From Coxiellaceae bacterium UBA1530 (lineage in GTDB: Bacteria; Pseudomonadota; Gammaproteobacteria; Coxiellales; Coxiellaceae): DNA of 18,224 nt. Positions 7,362 through 15,550 of this stretch are shown here, piece by piece. Location of the stretch: NCBI GenBank assembly GCA_002323325.1, contig DCQA01000003.1, positions 1 through 18,224 on the forward strand, in the 5' to 3' direction. The notes under the pieces were generated by a model. That model saw only the letters and a program-made list of their open reading frames with translations. It did no database searches and had not been told where the DNA came from. Position numbers and translations under genes: made by a program. Within the stretch, counting starts at the first letter, position 1, and every line of letters begins with the position of its first letter.

Positions 7362-8789
7362 ATGGGTTCTTTTCTTTCACGTTTCAAAGATTATTCACGA
7401 AATGCTTGGCATAGCTCTCAGCATTGGTTGTTACGTGTGATTGATCTTTATGAATGGGTGGTTCGTTTTATCAGTGCGCTTCATCAAGCTATTACAGCTT
7501 TTGTTGTCACCATTGCTGTCGTGATGCCATTAGTGGGATTGTTGATTGAAGCTTTAGGATTACTGGTATCACCCATAAGGTCTATCTTTTCATCGTCATC
7601 GACTAAACCAATCAATCATATTTCGATGGGTCTTAAAATATTTACTGCCAGTATCATAGTGGCATGTGTTGTAGTAGGCTTTGTCTTCCCGCCCGCTGGG
7701 TTATCGATGATACTCATTGGATTATGCGCAGGCGCCATGCATCAAGCTTACAAAACTTATCGCACGGCGAACAAGTACATGGAGTCATCCAATAACGACC
7801 ACCATCAATTACCAAAGACTGTCTCAGACTACGAGCAGAAGCTCAAGCATCGTGGAGCCAGCTTATTATTATCTGGTATTAATATTGCGCTGTTAAGCGT
7901 GACACTGCTCTTTCCACCGGCAGCTATTTTTTCACTACCACTGTTAATTGCTATCAACATTGGAGTAGCAATTCACCAATATGCTAGACACACATCACAG
8001 GCTAAATCGCGTTCAGTTGAAGAGTCCAGTGACGCTCCAATAACAAACCATGAAGTCCCTTCAAACCATGACTTAGATAGTCCATCTGCTTCGGAAGAAG
8101 GCCTCGATACCAATACTCATTCCATTGAAACTAATTCTGATTCTGTAAATAACGAGACGGTGGAAGAGGGTGCTTTAGCGATACTTGAGGATGTCCCTAG
8201 TTATTCATCAACGCCTCTCTCTGAACAACATTGGTCGGGGTCTATGCTCGTTGTAGCAGGGTCAATGTATGCTTTTGCAGGCTGCTTTGATCTTGCGATT
8301 GTTATGGTGACTATATTTGTTGCAACATTTAAATTGGCACAGCGCTCATCTGAGACTATGGGTACAAACACGATGCCTCAGCTCGAGGATGATTCATCTC
8401 AACCTAACGCGAATGAGGACGTTACCTCTGATATAACCTCGCATGAATCTCAGGAGTCATTAGCATCTGTGGTAGATCATCAAAGACCAGTCGCTGACTT
8501 CCTTCACGCCATGGATCATCATGTCAGGCCAAGAACCTCATCAACGTATCAGGAATGTCATGCGCACAGTCACTCTTCGCAGAGTGATGAGTCCGAAACA
8601 ACCCATGATAGAGACTCAGTATCCAGTGAATCAGCAATGATAGGTCGTTTTCTTGATGATGAGGTGCATGTTTTAACACGCCACAGTTTGCCTGAGCGTC
8701 ATGTGAATATGGAAAGAGATGAACTGCTCATCGATTCTGGCGTACGTGTATCTCAAGATGAAGATACGAGTAAAAGATTGACCGATTGA
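7362..8789 (+). CDS. hypothetical multi-span membrane protein with acidic Ser/His-rich tail
   Basis: I do not recognise the family. The N-terminus is amphipathic and aromatic (1–35), followed by hydrophobic segments at about 40–69, 92–125, 166–205 and 293–323. Two of these look like diverged copies of one hairpin: FPPA at 109–112 followed by HQAY at 127–130, and FPPA at 184–187 followed by HQYA at 205–208. The linker 211–290 and the tail 329–475 are acidic and rich in Ser, Thr and His (for example HSHSS at 402–406, EDDSS at 342–346), and look disordered and cytoplasmic. The ATG follows a perfect TATAAT by a short leader; the ribosome-binding site is weak (AGAG). The architecture resembles membrane-inserting effectors of intracellular bacteria, but that comparison is inference. 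It may also simply be an inner-membrane protein of unknown role. Confidence 0.75.
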   Translation: MGSFLSRFKDYSRNAWHSSQHWLLRVIDLYEWVVRFISALHQAITAFVVTIAVVMPLVGLLIEALGLLVSPIRSIFSSSSTKPINHISMGLKIFTASIIVACVVVGFVFPPAGLSMILIGLCAGAMHQAYKTYRTANKYMESSNNDHHQLPKTVSDYEQKLKHRGASLLLSGINIALLSVTLLFPPAAIFSLPLLIAINIGVAIHQYARHTSQAKSRSVEESSDAPITNHEVPSNHDLDSPSASEEGLDTNTHSIETNSDSVNNETVEEGALAILEDVPSYSSTPLSEQHWSGSMLVVAGSMYAFAGCFDLAIVMVTIFVATFKLAQRSSETMGTNTMPQLEDDSSQPNANEDVTSDITSHESQESLASVVDHQRPVADFLHAMDHHVRPRTSSTYQECHAHSHSSQSDESETTHDRDSVSSESAMIGRFLDDEVHVLTRHSLPERHVNMERDELLIDSGVRVSQDEDTSKRLTD

Positions 8790-8851
8790 TTTGCAAGTCT
8801 TTAGTTCTTATCGTAGTGTGTCGATTCGCATGATGCTTACAAGGATTGATG

Positions 8852-10129
8852 ATGAATAACTCACACGCTTCTTCTTATAGGACTATGTTTAGTGCTGCGT
8901 TTGCTACGTTGATTGAATGGTTTGATTTTACGATTTACATCTACATTGCCTCTTATATCTCACAGTTATTTTTTCCACCACAGGAAGGTATGACAAGCCT
9001 GCTTGAAACTTTTGGGATATTTGCTGCGGGATATGTTATGAGACCTCTAGGTGGAATTTTTTTTGGCTCACTAGGCGACAAAATAGGGAGAAAGAAGACC
9101 ATCATACTGACTGTTATCTGTATGGGTGTCTCAATGTTAATGACCTGCTGCTTGCCGACCTATGAGCGCATTGGGCCAATAGCCCCTGTGCTATTGTTAT
9201 TTGCCCGAATGTTGCAGGGGTTTTCTGTGGGCGGTGAGCAAATCGGTGTCATTGTGATGCTCATTGAGCACGCGCATCAGAATTACCGTGGTCTATGCAC
9301 ATCCATTGTTACATTTATTTCAGGCAATGGCGTCTTACTCAGCTCACTAACAGCTACCTTGTTAATTCAGCATTATTCCCGAGAACAGATGTTAGCTTTT
9401 GGTTGGCGGATACCTTATATCATTGCTTGTGTCTTAACCGTGATTGTATTGTGTTTTCAGTTTGGTATGAAAGAATCACCTTATTACGAGGCTATCGCCA
9501 AAGAAGAAGGTATTGACCATCACCCCATGCGTAATGCACTGAGGTATGAATTTAAAGCGATTGCGATTGTGTTTCTGCTAGCTGGCTATTTGGGTGTGGC
9601 TTATTACCTCAACTCTGCTTTTCTACCAAACTATTTAGAATCGATATTGGGTAGGCCTAAGACAGCTGCGATGATTATAACAACAGTGGCAGCGTTTACG
9701 TACGCCTACACTGCGCCTATCTGGGGATGGTTGTCAGATGTGGTGGGTAGAAAGCCTGTTTTTATCAGCGGTGCACTTGGCTTACTACTGATGAGCTATC
9801 CGTTATTTCTGATGTTGGAGTCGACTCGTTTTTCTCAGATACTATTTGCTGCGGTTATCTTAATGCTGTTTGTATCGATCTGTACACCGCCATTTGTCAC
9901 CACAATCAGTGAACTGTTTCCAACTCAGCATCGATACAGTGGTGTATCGTTAGGTTATAACATAGCTAATGCGATCTTCGGAGGTACGACGCCATTGATT
10001 GCTACTGCACTGATAAGCCTCACGGGTAATGCTTTAGCACCATGTTGGTATTTAATGGCGCTATCGTGTCTCGTGCTGATTGTGCTGACTAAAATGCCTG
10101 AAACACGAAATAGCCAACTGCAGGTCTAG
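8852..10129 (+). CDS. MFS transporter, metabolite:H+ symporter (MHS, ProP-like) type
   Basis: Twelve-helix major facilitator. MHS-type hallmarks include IEWFDF in the first helix (21–26) and the motif A loop GSLGDKIGRKK (72–82). LLFARMLQGFSVGGEQIG follows in helix 4, and GWRIPYI after helix 5. The motif A copy in the second half is WLSDVVGRK, and the protein ends with PETR. Family members import osmolytes such as proline/betaine or carboxylates such as citrate, ketoglutarate or shikimate; the substrate cannot be told here. Start choice: a TTG at 8846 and ATG at 8849 are in frame, but AAGGA at 8841–8845 is best spaced (6 bases) for the ATG at 8852. This gives 425 residues. It ends 3 bases from the convergent SDR gene. 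Confidence 0.93.
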   Translation: MNNSHASSYRTMFSAAFATLIEWFDFTIYIYIASYISQLFFPPQEGMTSLLETFGIFAAGYVMRPLGGIFFGSLGDKIGRKKTIILTVICMGVSMLMTCCLPTYERIGPIAPVLLLFARMLQGFSVGGEQIGVIVMLIEHAHQNYRGLCTSIVTFISGNGVLLSSLTATLLIQHYSREQMLAFGWRIPYIIACVLTVIVLCFQFGMKESPYYEAIAKEEGIDHHPMRNALRYEFKAIAIVFLLAGYLGVAYYLNSAFLPNYLESILGRPKTAAMIITTVAAFTYAYTAPIWGWLSDVVGRKPVFISGALGLLLMSYPLFLMLESTRFSQILFAAVILMLFVSICTPPFVTTISELFPTQHRYSGVSLGYNIANAIFGGTTPLIATALISLTGNALAPCWYLMALSCLVLIVLTKMPETRNSQLQV

Positions 10130-10132
10130 AGA

Positions 10133-10849
10133 TTATTTAGGGTAGCTTTTGATGGTAGACAAGCCACCATCGACGCGGAAAACTTCACCAGTGATCCAAT
10201 TATTACTCGGCTGAATGAGCCAGTGAATCAACTGTGCGACATCATTGGGTTGTCCGAGACGATCCAGTCCATGCAGTGATAGAGAAAGGTTTCTACCACG
10301 CTCACTGCCAACAATGGATTTTGATAATTTAGATTCTATTAAGCCTGGTGCAACGACATTGGATCGAATACCTTGTGACGCATAGCTAGCTGCAAAAGAG
10401 CGTGATAACCCTTCAACACCCGCTTTAGCGGCAGCAATGGCTTCGTGGTTAGGTAATCCTAATGAGGCTGCTGCAGTGGATAGAAAAACGACACTGCAAT
10501 CTTTTTTGATCCACTTGGCAGTTGCATGCGCGACATGAAAGGCAGTATTAAGGTTGATGGCAATGGTTTTATTCCACTCAGTGGAATTAAGCATGCCGGC
10601 GGGCTTAAGTAGGATGCTTCCGCAGAAGTTAACCACGGAATCCACCTGATTAGAGGCGCATATTGTCGAGAAACATTGGTTCACTTGTTCAAGATCACAA
10701 GGGTCACACGCCATCACAGTGTGTTGCTCAGTAAGATCACTGAGCAGTGATGCGTCACGAGTCAGTAAAAAAACTTGATCTCCTGACATGTTGTTGAGTG
10801 TCGCGCGAGCTATATCAGAGTGAGCACCGATGAAAATACTTACAGCCAT
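10133..10849 (-). CDS. short-chain dehydrogenase/reductase family protein, catalytic Tyr replaced
   Basis: Single-domain Rossmann protein of 238 residues, the usual classical SDR length. The nucleotide-binding start is IGAHSDIA (7–14). An NNAG-like NFCG lies at 74–77, the structural Asn in INLNTAF near 99, and Ser124 in VFLSTAAAS. The PG-type motif is APGLIESKLS (167–176), and the C-terminal signature is GEVFRVDGG (221–229). The YxxxK active-site motif reads IAAAK (138–142), so Ile replaces the catalytic Tyr while Lys is kept. The enzyme may therefore not be a normal dehydrogenase. I recall similar NHEAIAAAK sequences in other bacterial SDRs, so this is probably a subfamily trait and not an error. 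The ATG has AAGGA 7 bases upstream. The nearby YeeZ-like gene is 48 bases upstream on the same strand. Confidence 0.88.
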   Translation of the reverse strand: MAVSIFIGAHSDIARATLNNMSGDQVFLLTRDASLLSDLTEQHTVMACDPCDLEQVNQCFSTICASNQVDSVVNFCGSILLKPAGMLNSTEWNKTIAINLNTAFHVAHATAKWIKKDCSVVFLSTAAASLGLPNHEAIAAAKAGVEGLSRSFAASYASQGIRSNVVAPGLIESKLSKSIVGSERGRNLSLSLHGLDRLGQPNDVAQLIHWLIQPSNNWITGEVFRVDGGLSTIKSYPK

Positions 10850-10858
10850 GAGATTATC

Positions 10859-10892
10859 CTTATCATTTTTTTGATCATGATAAGTCTTATCA
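10859..10892. repeat. triple CTTATCA/TGATAAG element between the two Rossmann genes
   Basis: CTTATCA (10859–10865), TGATAAG (10878–10884) and CTTATCA (10886–10892) occur in 34 bases. The last two form a 15-base palindrome around a single T. The left copy overlaps the ribosome-binding site of the SDR gene on the minus strand. It could be an operator or an RNA hairpin that controls access to that site; no T-tract supports a terminator. Confidence 0.4.
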
Positions 10893-10897
10893 GAGAG

Positions 10898-11770
10898 TCA
10901 ATCAAGCGGTTGGGCGTTTATGTGAAGTGCTTTCAACCCTTCCTTATAGCTAGGGTATCTTAGCTGAAAATTGAATTGCTGCTTGAACGTAGCATTAGAC
11001 ACTCTTCGACACGATGAGTAAAACGAGTTAACCATCTCAGATTCTAGCTGGCTATTGAAGACACGATGGGTGAGGGGAGGCCGGTTTAACAGTGAGCATG
11101 CAAAGTCATACACCGACTCAGGTGAGCTGGGTGAATCATCAGCTAGGTTATACACAGTACCCGGGGTGGGTTGGTCAAAGCTGCATACTAATGCTCGTGC
11201 AATATCTTCGACATGAATACGAGAGAAAACTTGATGTGGCTTGACGACACAGGCTTGTTTGCCACGGCGTATGTTATCAATGGCATTACGTTGAGGCCCA
11301 TAAATACCCGCTAATCTGAAGATATGAATAGGCACCTGTCGTTGATTAAAAAGATCCAGCCAGTGTTGTTCAGCACGAATACGTTGCAAGCCTCGTGATT
11401 CGTGAGTTAATAATTCCGATTGCTCATTAACCCAGTTACCTTGATGATCACCATAGACACTAGTGGATGATAGATAGCCTACCCATTGAAGTGAGGGCAG
11501 TGGTTGTAACAGCAATTCACGGCATAATTCCAAGACGGTGTCATGATCGTGTGAAAGGCAGGGGGCCGTGATCAAGCAATGCGTGCATCGTTGGATAGGT
11601 TGCTCTATTGCGTCAAGTTGATAGGGAATGAGCGTAATAGTATCGTTCAACGATTCGACGCTATTAATCTGTCGTGTTGTTGCGGTAACTGTCCATTGAG
11701 AAGCATCTAAAGCCTTCGCAAGATATTTGGCAGTGTACCCCCAACCAATGATCAGAAGATGTTTTTTCAT
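10898..11770 (-). CDS. YeeZ-like NAD(P)-dependent epimerase/dehydratase family protein
   Basis: Atypical extended SDR resembling E. coli YeeZ, whose substrate is unknown. The glycine motif GWGYTAKYLA (9–18) follows the first beta strand. STSVYGD (102–108) and a conserved WVNE (113–116) come next. The region that normally holds YxxxK instead reads RGLQRIRAE (126–134), as in YeeZ-type proteins. FRLAGIYGPQRN (151–162) and FSRIHVEDIARAL (182–194) follow. YNLADD (207–212) is the usual late motif. The chosen ATG at 11770 gives 290 residues and puts the Rossmann motif at the very N-terminus. In-frame alternatives are ATG at 11791 and TTG at 11803. None has a strong ribosome-binding site. It is upstream of, and probably co-expressed with, the SDR gene. 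Confidence 0.85.
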   Translation of the reverse strand: MKKHLLIIGWGYTAKYLAKALDASQWTVTATTRQINSVESLNDTITLIPYQLDAIEQPIQRCTHCLITAPCLSHDHDTVLELCRELLLQPLPSLQWVGYLSSTSVYGDHQGNWVNEQSELLTHESRGLQRIRAEQHWLDLFNQRQVPIHIFRLAGIYGPQRNAIDNIRRGKQACVVKPHQVFSRIHVEDIARALVCSFDQPTPGTVYNLADDSPSSPESVYDFACSLLNRPPLTHRVFNSQLESEMVNSFYSSCRRVSNATFKQQFNFQLRYPSYKEGLKALHINAQPLD

Positions 11771-11852
11771 ATCAGTGTGCTCAGTGATCATGCTTACGCG
11801 CAATCACAATTTATATAAAAGTGATAATGCAGATTTGATTATATAGGGGTGA

Positions 11853-12404
11853 TTATTGACCTGGCAAATACTTGGTCTTTAAGCTGTGTGCAATAAAGTG
11901 AGATAATTGTTCTGCACCTTGCTCAAGGATCGACTTCAGTGAAATAGAGTCTGGCGATATTGTTTGGCATGCCCTATGTTCTTGATAGACTTCATGGCGT
12001 GTGTAGCAACAACTAAATAATTCACACCAATGTACCACTGTGACATTAGATTCTTCGTCCCCGATTGCATGAGGTAGCACATTACCCAATGCATGGTTAA
12101 TAATGTCCTCGTAGTTGGATAGTGTATGAATCAAAAGATCTAAATAGGAGAAGCTGAGAGTACCTATTGTGTGTTCACAATAATCCAGTATTTCGGATAA
12201 AGCTACTGTTAGAACTTCCGAATCATCTTCTGAGACACTGCAGCGTATATCTTCAATGGAAGAGGACTCGATCATCATCGACAGATGATTTAGAAAAGAC
12301 TGCCTCGACCGACGATCAAAAAGTACCTCTTTAAGAAATGTCTCGACAGGTCTAAAATCTTTGTGAGATGGCAGTGAATAATTGATGAGTGTATGTAAGC
12401 TCAT
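11853..12404 (-). CDS. hypothetical protein, 183 residues
   Basis: I do not recognise this one. It is predicted soluble and mostly helical, with no signal peptide and no membrane helix. The middle part is acidic (57–73). A cluster of possible metal ligands lies at 125–146 (His125, Cys127, Cys132, Cys133, His137, His143, Cys146), which may be chance. The ATG at 12404 has only a weak AGAG about 12 bases upstream. It is preceded by the 560-residue membrane gene on the same strand (95-base gap) and followed by the YeeZ-like gene (82-base gap). Amino-acid composition and the sustained open frame support a real gene; function unknown. Confidence 0.65.
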   Translation of the reverse strand: MSLHTLINYSLPSHKDFRPVETFLKEVLFDRRSRQSFLNHLSMMIESSSIEDIRCSVSEDDSEVLTVALSEILDYCEHTIGTLSFSYLDLLIHTLSNYEDIINHALGNVLPHAIGDEESNVTVVHWCELFSCCYTRHEVYQEHRACQTISPDSISLKSILEQGAEQLSHFIAHSLKTKYLPGQ

Positions 12405-12499
12405 GAAGTGGAATACTCTTCTGAATAGTCCCTCTTTGATACCGCGAAATCACACTCAGATCAAGCGATCTGCTGATATTCTATGAATATAAGGTTAAG

Positions 12500-14182
12500 C
12501 TAAGGCGCATTCAAGGCGGCTGTGTTTTCATGTTGGTATTCTTTGAACTTCAAATAGGCATTTTTTAACGTCTCTTTATATTTTGTATCGGGGTCCTTAA
12601 ATAATTGCTCAGCGTTCCAATTTAAATCTGACGAGTTTTCTTCTGCATTATTGACTGAGTTTTCTTTTCCATTAGCTGGATTATCTAGCTGCTCAGAATA
12701 TTTATTATCAGAGGATATCTGCAAATTTGATAATTTCAATGATGCAGTTTGTAAAATTAAAGGTAGCATCGCATTATAAAATTGCTTTTTATTCTCAGTA
12801 TCATGATCCTGAGTGGATGTATCATTGAAAATATTAGGAGTGTTTTGGCTCGAGTTTGATGGTTCATGGCATGAATTTAGTTCCTCAATAACCTCTTTCA
12901 GTCGATTGATAATCGCCACGTATGCATGGTCTTTTTTAGTTTCATCTGATGAATCGTCCTCTGACACAGAATCCTGTGTATCATTAATGGGTTGCTTTTC
13001 TATCGCTTTACCTTGGCTGAGTTTTTTTATCTGATCGATAATTTTTTCGAAAAATACTTCGGTTTGATCATTCTGATCTTTTAAGTAACAGGCCTTTCTT
13101 ATCTCCTCTACATGCCTAATCGTGAAATGATCGTAGTTATAGGTGTCTTTTTCCCTATCACGACTGTCTCGGTATCTCATGTACACCGCAGCGAGAGAAA
13201 GGACAGCATACGTAGTAAATAGGATGACTGGTAGGCTGCCTCCAGTGGCCACTGTTCCAGCAGCTAGGACAGTAGTTACTGCAGCAATAGTGCAAGTAGC
13301 CACAAAACATGCGAAGTATGCATTTCGCGTTTGCTCAGCTTCTTTGGCCTCTTTCATGATGCGATTAAAAATAAATAGGGCTTTTATTTCCTCTACTTTA
13401 TTTATTTTTTCATGATTATATGAGGTTTTAGTCGGGCTTTCCTGGCTCCCTTGGTGTATTTTTTGGTTATTGAGGCAACCGCAAGCCGCTAAGATCATTG
13501 CCCCAGCTGCATCTACATAATTCCAAACTTTGCCTACTATTGAATATAGAACACTTGTCAATTCATAGCCGCTCATATTGCCAGACTGCGATAGTCCGAC
13601 CTCCATTGGCAAAGCAAGAGCCAGTGTCGCAAGTGAGAAAATAGCATATAAACAAGACAAGATCGTCTCGGTACCCTCACTAATCTTTGAGTACTGATGA
13701 ATCTTTTTCCAATACCCTTTTATTATTTCGAGATCGTTATCAGATAGTGAAGAGTTAGTATATTGTTTATAAAATAATTCCGCTTGATCCAATTTTTTGA
13801 GATACGTTTGATGAGATGACAATGCGGATAGACCCATCGCGCAGGCGAACCCCCACCCTGGTAAACATTGTGTAGCAGTAGTCGTGATAGCTGCGGATAA
13901 TTGAGGTATTTCGTTGGCTAAAGTCATCAAGGTTAATTGAAAAAAACTAACAATCTGAATGCAGGTGTTATTCGTATTTATTTCTTCTTCAAAACCCTTC
14001 CAGGTTTTTGGTGATTTGTTATATGAGCCATCAATTTTAATTGTCAGTAATTCAGCGTCAGGTGGACTGTCTTGTACTGGGAGCTCTGAGCTATTTGACG
14101 AATGTCTCGAACCTGAATCATCTCGTATTGTTTCTGCGGGTGTTACCGCACCTGCGTTCAAGGGTTGTTGAATTGGAGACAC
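12500..14182 (-). CDS. hypothetical membrane protein, 560 residues, with long charged tail
   Basis: I do not recognise the family. The N-terminus (1–60) is polar, Ser/Pro/Asp-rich and probably disordered. Hydrophobic segments follow at about 76–121, 172–198, 208–236 and 288–335; the last is a long Ala/Thr/Val-rich hairpin ending in the basic MRYRDSRDREK (335–345). The C-terminal 220 residues are hydrophilic, with charged helices separated by Asn/Ser-rich linkers (402–420, 438–466, 485–520). No enzyme motif is visible. The start is GTG at 14182 with GGGGT about 10 bases upstream; no nearby ATG fits. The layout (polar head, membrane hairpins, long charged tail) parallels the 475-residue gene at 7362–8789 without clear sequence similarity. 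A host-targeted effector is possible but not shown. Confidence 0.72.
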   Translation of the reverse strand: MSPIQQPLNAGAVTPAETIRDDSGSRHSSNSSELPVQDSPPDAELLTIKIDGSYNKSPKTWKGFEEEINTNNTCIQIVSFFQLTLMTLANEIPQLSAAITTTATQCLPGWGFACAMGLSALSSHQTYLKKLDQAELFYKQYTNSSLSDNDLEIIKGYWKKIHQYSKISEGTETILSCLYAIFSLATLALALPMEVGLSQSGNMSGYELTSVLYSIVGKVWNYVDAAGAMILAACGCLNNQKIHQGSQESPTKTSYNHEKINKVEEIKALFIFNRIMKEAKEAEQTRNAYFACFVATCTIAAVTTVLAAGTVATGGSLPVILFTTYAVLSLAAVYMRYRDSRDREKDTYNYDHFTIRHVEEIRKACYLKDQNDQTEVFFEKIIDQIKKLSQGKAIEKQPINDTQDSVSEDDSSDETKKDHAYVAIINRLKEVIEELNSCHEPSNSSQNTPNIFNDTSTQDHDTENKKQFYNAMLPLILQTASLKLSNLQISSDNKYSEQLDNPANGKENSVNNAEENSSDLNWNAEQLFKDPDTKYKETLKNAYLKFKEYQHENTAALNAP

Positions 14183-14385
14183 TGCTTATTACCCCGTGAT
14201 ACCTTGATGATCATCAGAACGTGTTACTCGAACTTTCAAGGACTGATAGGTGTTCAATATTGATTCAATTTTATCATCAAAAGGTTAAAGAAATATTAAA
14301 ATTTAAGATTATTGTAATTAAAAGATCTGTTTAATTAGTATCTACAACATACTGTTTATAAATGTATTTTTTCTAAAAGATCAGA

Positions 14386-14412
14386 ATTTATCACGATATC
14401 TAGGTGATAAAT
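14386..14412. repeat. perfect 9-base inverted repeat around a GATATC centre
   Basis: ATTTATCAC (14386–14394) and GTGATAAAT (14404–14412) are exact reverse complements with a 9-base spacer that itself contains the palindrome GATATC. It could be an operator or the stem of an RNA hairpin. There is no T-tract on either side. Confidence 0.55.
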
Positions 14413-14433
14413 CGCATGCGGATACAAGCTAAA

Positions 14434-14477
14434 CCCCCAATGCCTTATAATTGAGCAGTCTTTACGGGCAATGGGGG
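14434..14477. repeat. GC-rich imperfect hairpin (10 of 11 pairs)
   Basis: CCCCCA-A-TGCC (14434–14444) pairs with GGCA-A-TGGGGG (14467–14477), with one A·A mismatch and a 22-base loop. On the minus strand the stem is followed by GGGGGTTTAGCTT, so a weak intrinsic terminator for the small secreted-protein gene is possible. An independent structured RNA is the alternative. Confidence 0.45.
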
Positions 14478-14702
14478 ATAGATGAAGAATAGAGGAGGGT
14501 AATCATTGATAAGTGCAGGGTTAAGTAATAACGCTTCAGATTGAATCAATCAGTGGAGCCACGCATAGCAAGATCAACACTTTTAAATAGCTGGAACAAT
14601 AGTAAAACCGACGTAATACGAGTTTAAATTAAGCTAACATCACACCTCTACTCCTACAACTTGATGATGGTGCACCGTTCAAAAGTCATAGAAAGTATAT
14701 GG

Positions 14703-15008
14703 TTATTGGATTGGGAGCTTCATACCAACACTCATGCCATTAGCTTTATGGTTAGGCTTGATGTTTGCTTGGCTTAAGTCATAGATGGTATTTAATAGAG
14801 GATCAGGCGATTTGTATCTTCGACTGTAGTGTTTGATTTTGAGATATCTAAAAACTGACGATGGTTTCTCAACGATGATTGAAGAATCCACTGGAGTCAT
14901 GGGGTAATCTGGAACTAAAGCTGCTTGCGAGCATGACACTTGAGACCCAGAGGCACATACCAAGGAAAAAATCAGTGTTAGTTGTAATTGACGAACCGTT
15001 AGCAACAT
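14703..15008 (-). CDS. small predicted secreted protein, 101 residues
   Basis: Unrecognised. From the ATG at 15008 the N-terminus MLLTVRQLQLTLIFSLVCAS has the look of a signal peptide, with likely cleavage in the region 24–30 (SCSQA). Neither Cys sits in a good lipobox. The mature part is about 70 residues, with a Pro-rich start and a basic central stretch (YLKIKHYSRRYKS, about 55–67). It ends with NGMSVGMKLPIQ. An upstream in-frame GTG (15023) would add 5 residues; AGGTG lies about a dozen bases before the ATG. Exported or periplasmic location is inferred only from the N-terminus. Confidence 0.5.
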   Translation of the reverse strand: MLLTVRQLQLTLIFSLVCASGSQVSCSQAALVPDYPMTPVDSSIIVEKPSSVFRYLKIKHYSRRYKSPDPLLNTIYDLSQANIKPNHKANGMSVGMKLPIQ

Positions 15009-15550
15009 ACCGAATACATTCACCTATCATCTATTAAGCATGAGTAATTTAGCAAGGTGATAGACAAAGTTCCAGTATTGGATGATGGTACTATCAACAT
15101 GGAGATATTATTGATACTCAATCAAATTAACATGTGCACATGATCGGATCAGAAAGTCGACCTTACATACCTGATCTTCCTCTAACCTTCATGCTATTTC
15201 TATCAATACGGACACAATTGAGTGATGCTTTCTCAGATTGAGCTAGGTTTTTTAGCCTTTAAAATTTTTGTTTATAGTGTCATCATCGATTAAAGCTGAA
15301 CAACAGTCGCACAGTGACTCCTGGATATTAACTGGTTTTTCTTGAGTTATGCCACTACGTAATGATACAGACCTCGACTACGATGCTCTCCCACCAATGG
15401 GTTGAATCTACCCATTGAATAGCTCTAAGCTGTGCTAGACTTTTATCTCTATTGAAAATAATGATTGGTAAATAATTGCTACTTGAGTGTGATAATGCTC
15501 CTTAAGATTCACAATATATTTCGGTTAAATATAAAACTGTGTGGAAGTTT
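15009..15550. other. gap between the small secreted protein and the 91-residue membrane protein
   Basis: No supported gene. It contains a perfect 12-base palindrome CATGTGCACATG (15131–15142) and an 8-base inverted repeat, CAATGGGT (15395–15402)/ACCCATTG (15410–15417). A -10-like TATAGT lies at 15273–15278. An 18-codon frame from ATG 15348 is too short to call. Confidence 0.45.

Larger units (their letters stand above)
14183..14702. other. 520-base non-coding region rich in palindromes
   Basis: I find no supported gene. Structured elements cluster between 14386 and 14477: a perfect 9-base inverted repeat, an 8-base palindrome CGCATGCG (14413–14420) and a GC-rich hairpin. The first ~160 bases are very AT-rich and should hold the promoter of the 560-residue gene on the minus strand; I cannot pick one reliably. 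Confidence 0.5.

Noticed and set aside
12220..12980. Shared peptide SVSEDDS in the 183- and 560-residue proteins
   Set aside because: Seven low-complexity acidic residues with no similarity on either side; taken as coincidence, not paralogy.
15131..15142. Perfect 12-base palindrome CATGTGCACATG
   Set aside because: Noted within the gap entry, but with no adjacent promoter or second copy it cannot be called a regulatory site.
15348..15404. 18-codon frame beginning MPLRNDTDLDYD
   Set aside because: Too short, lacks a spaced ribosome-binding site, and only a weak upstream -10 box supports it.
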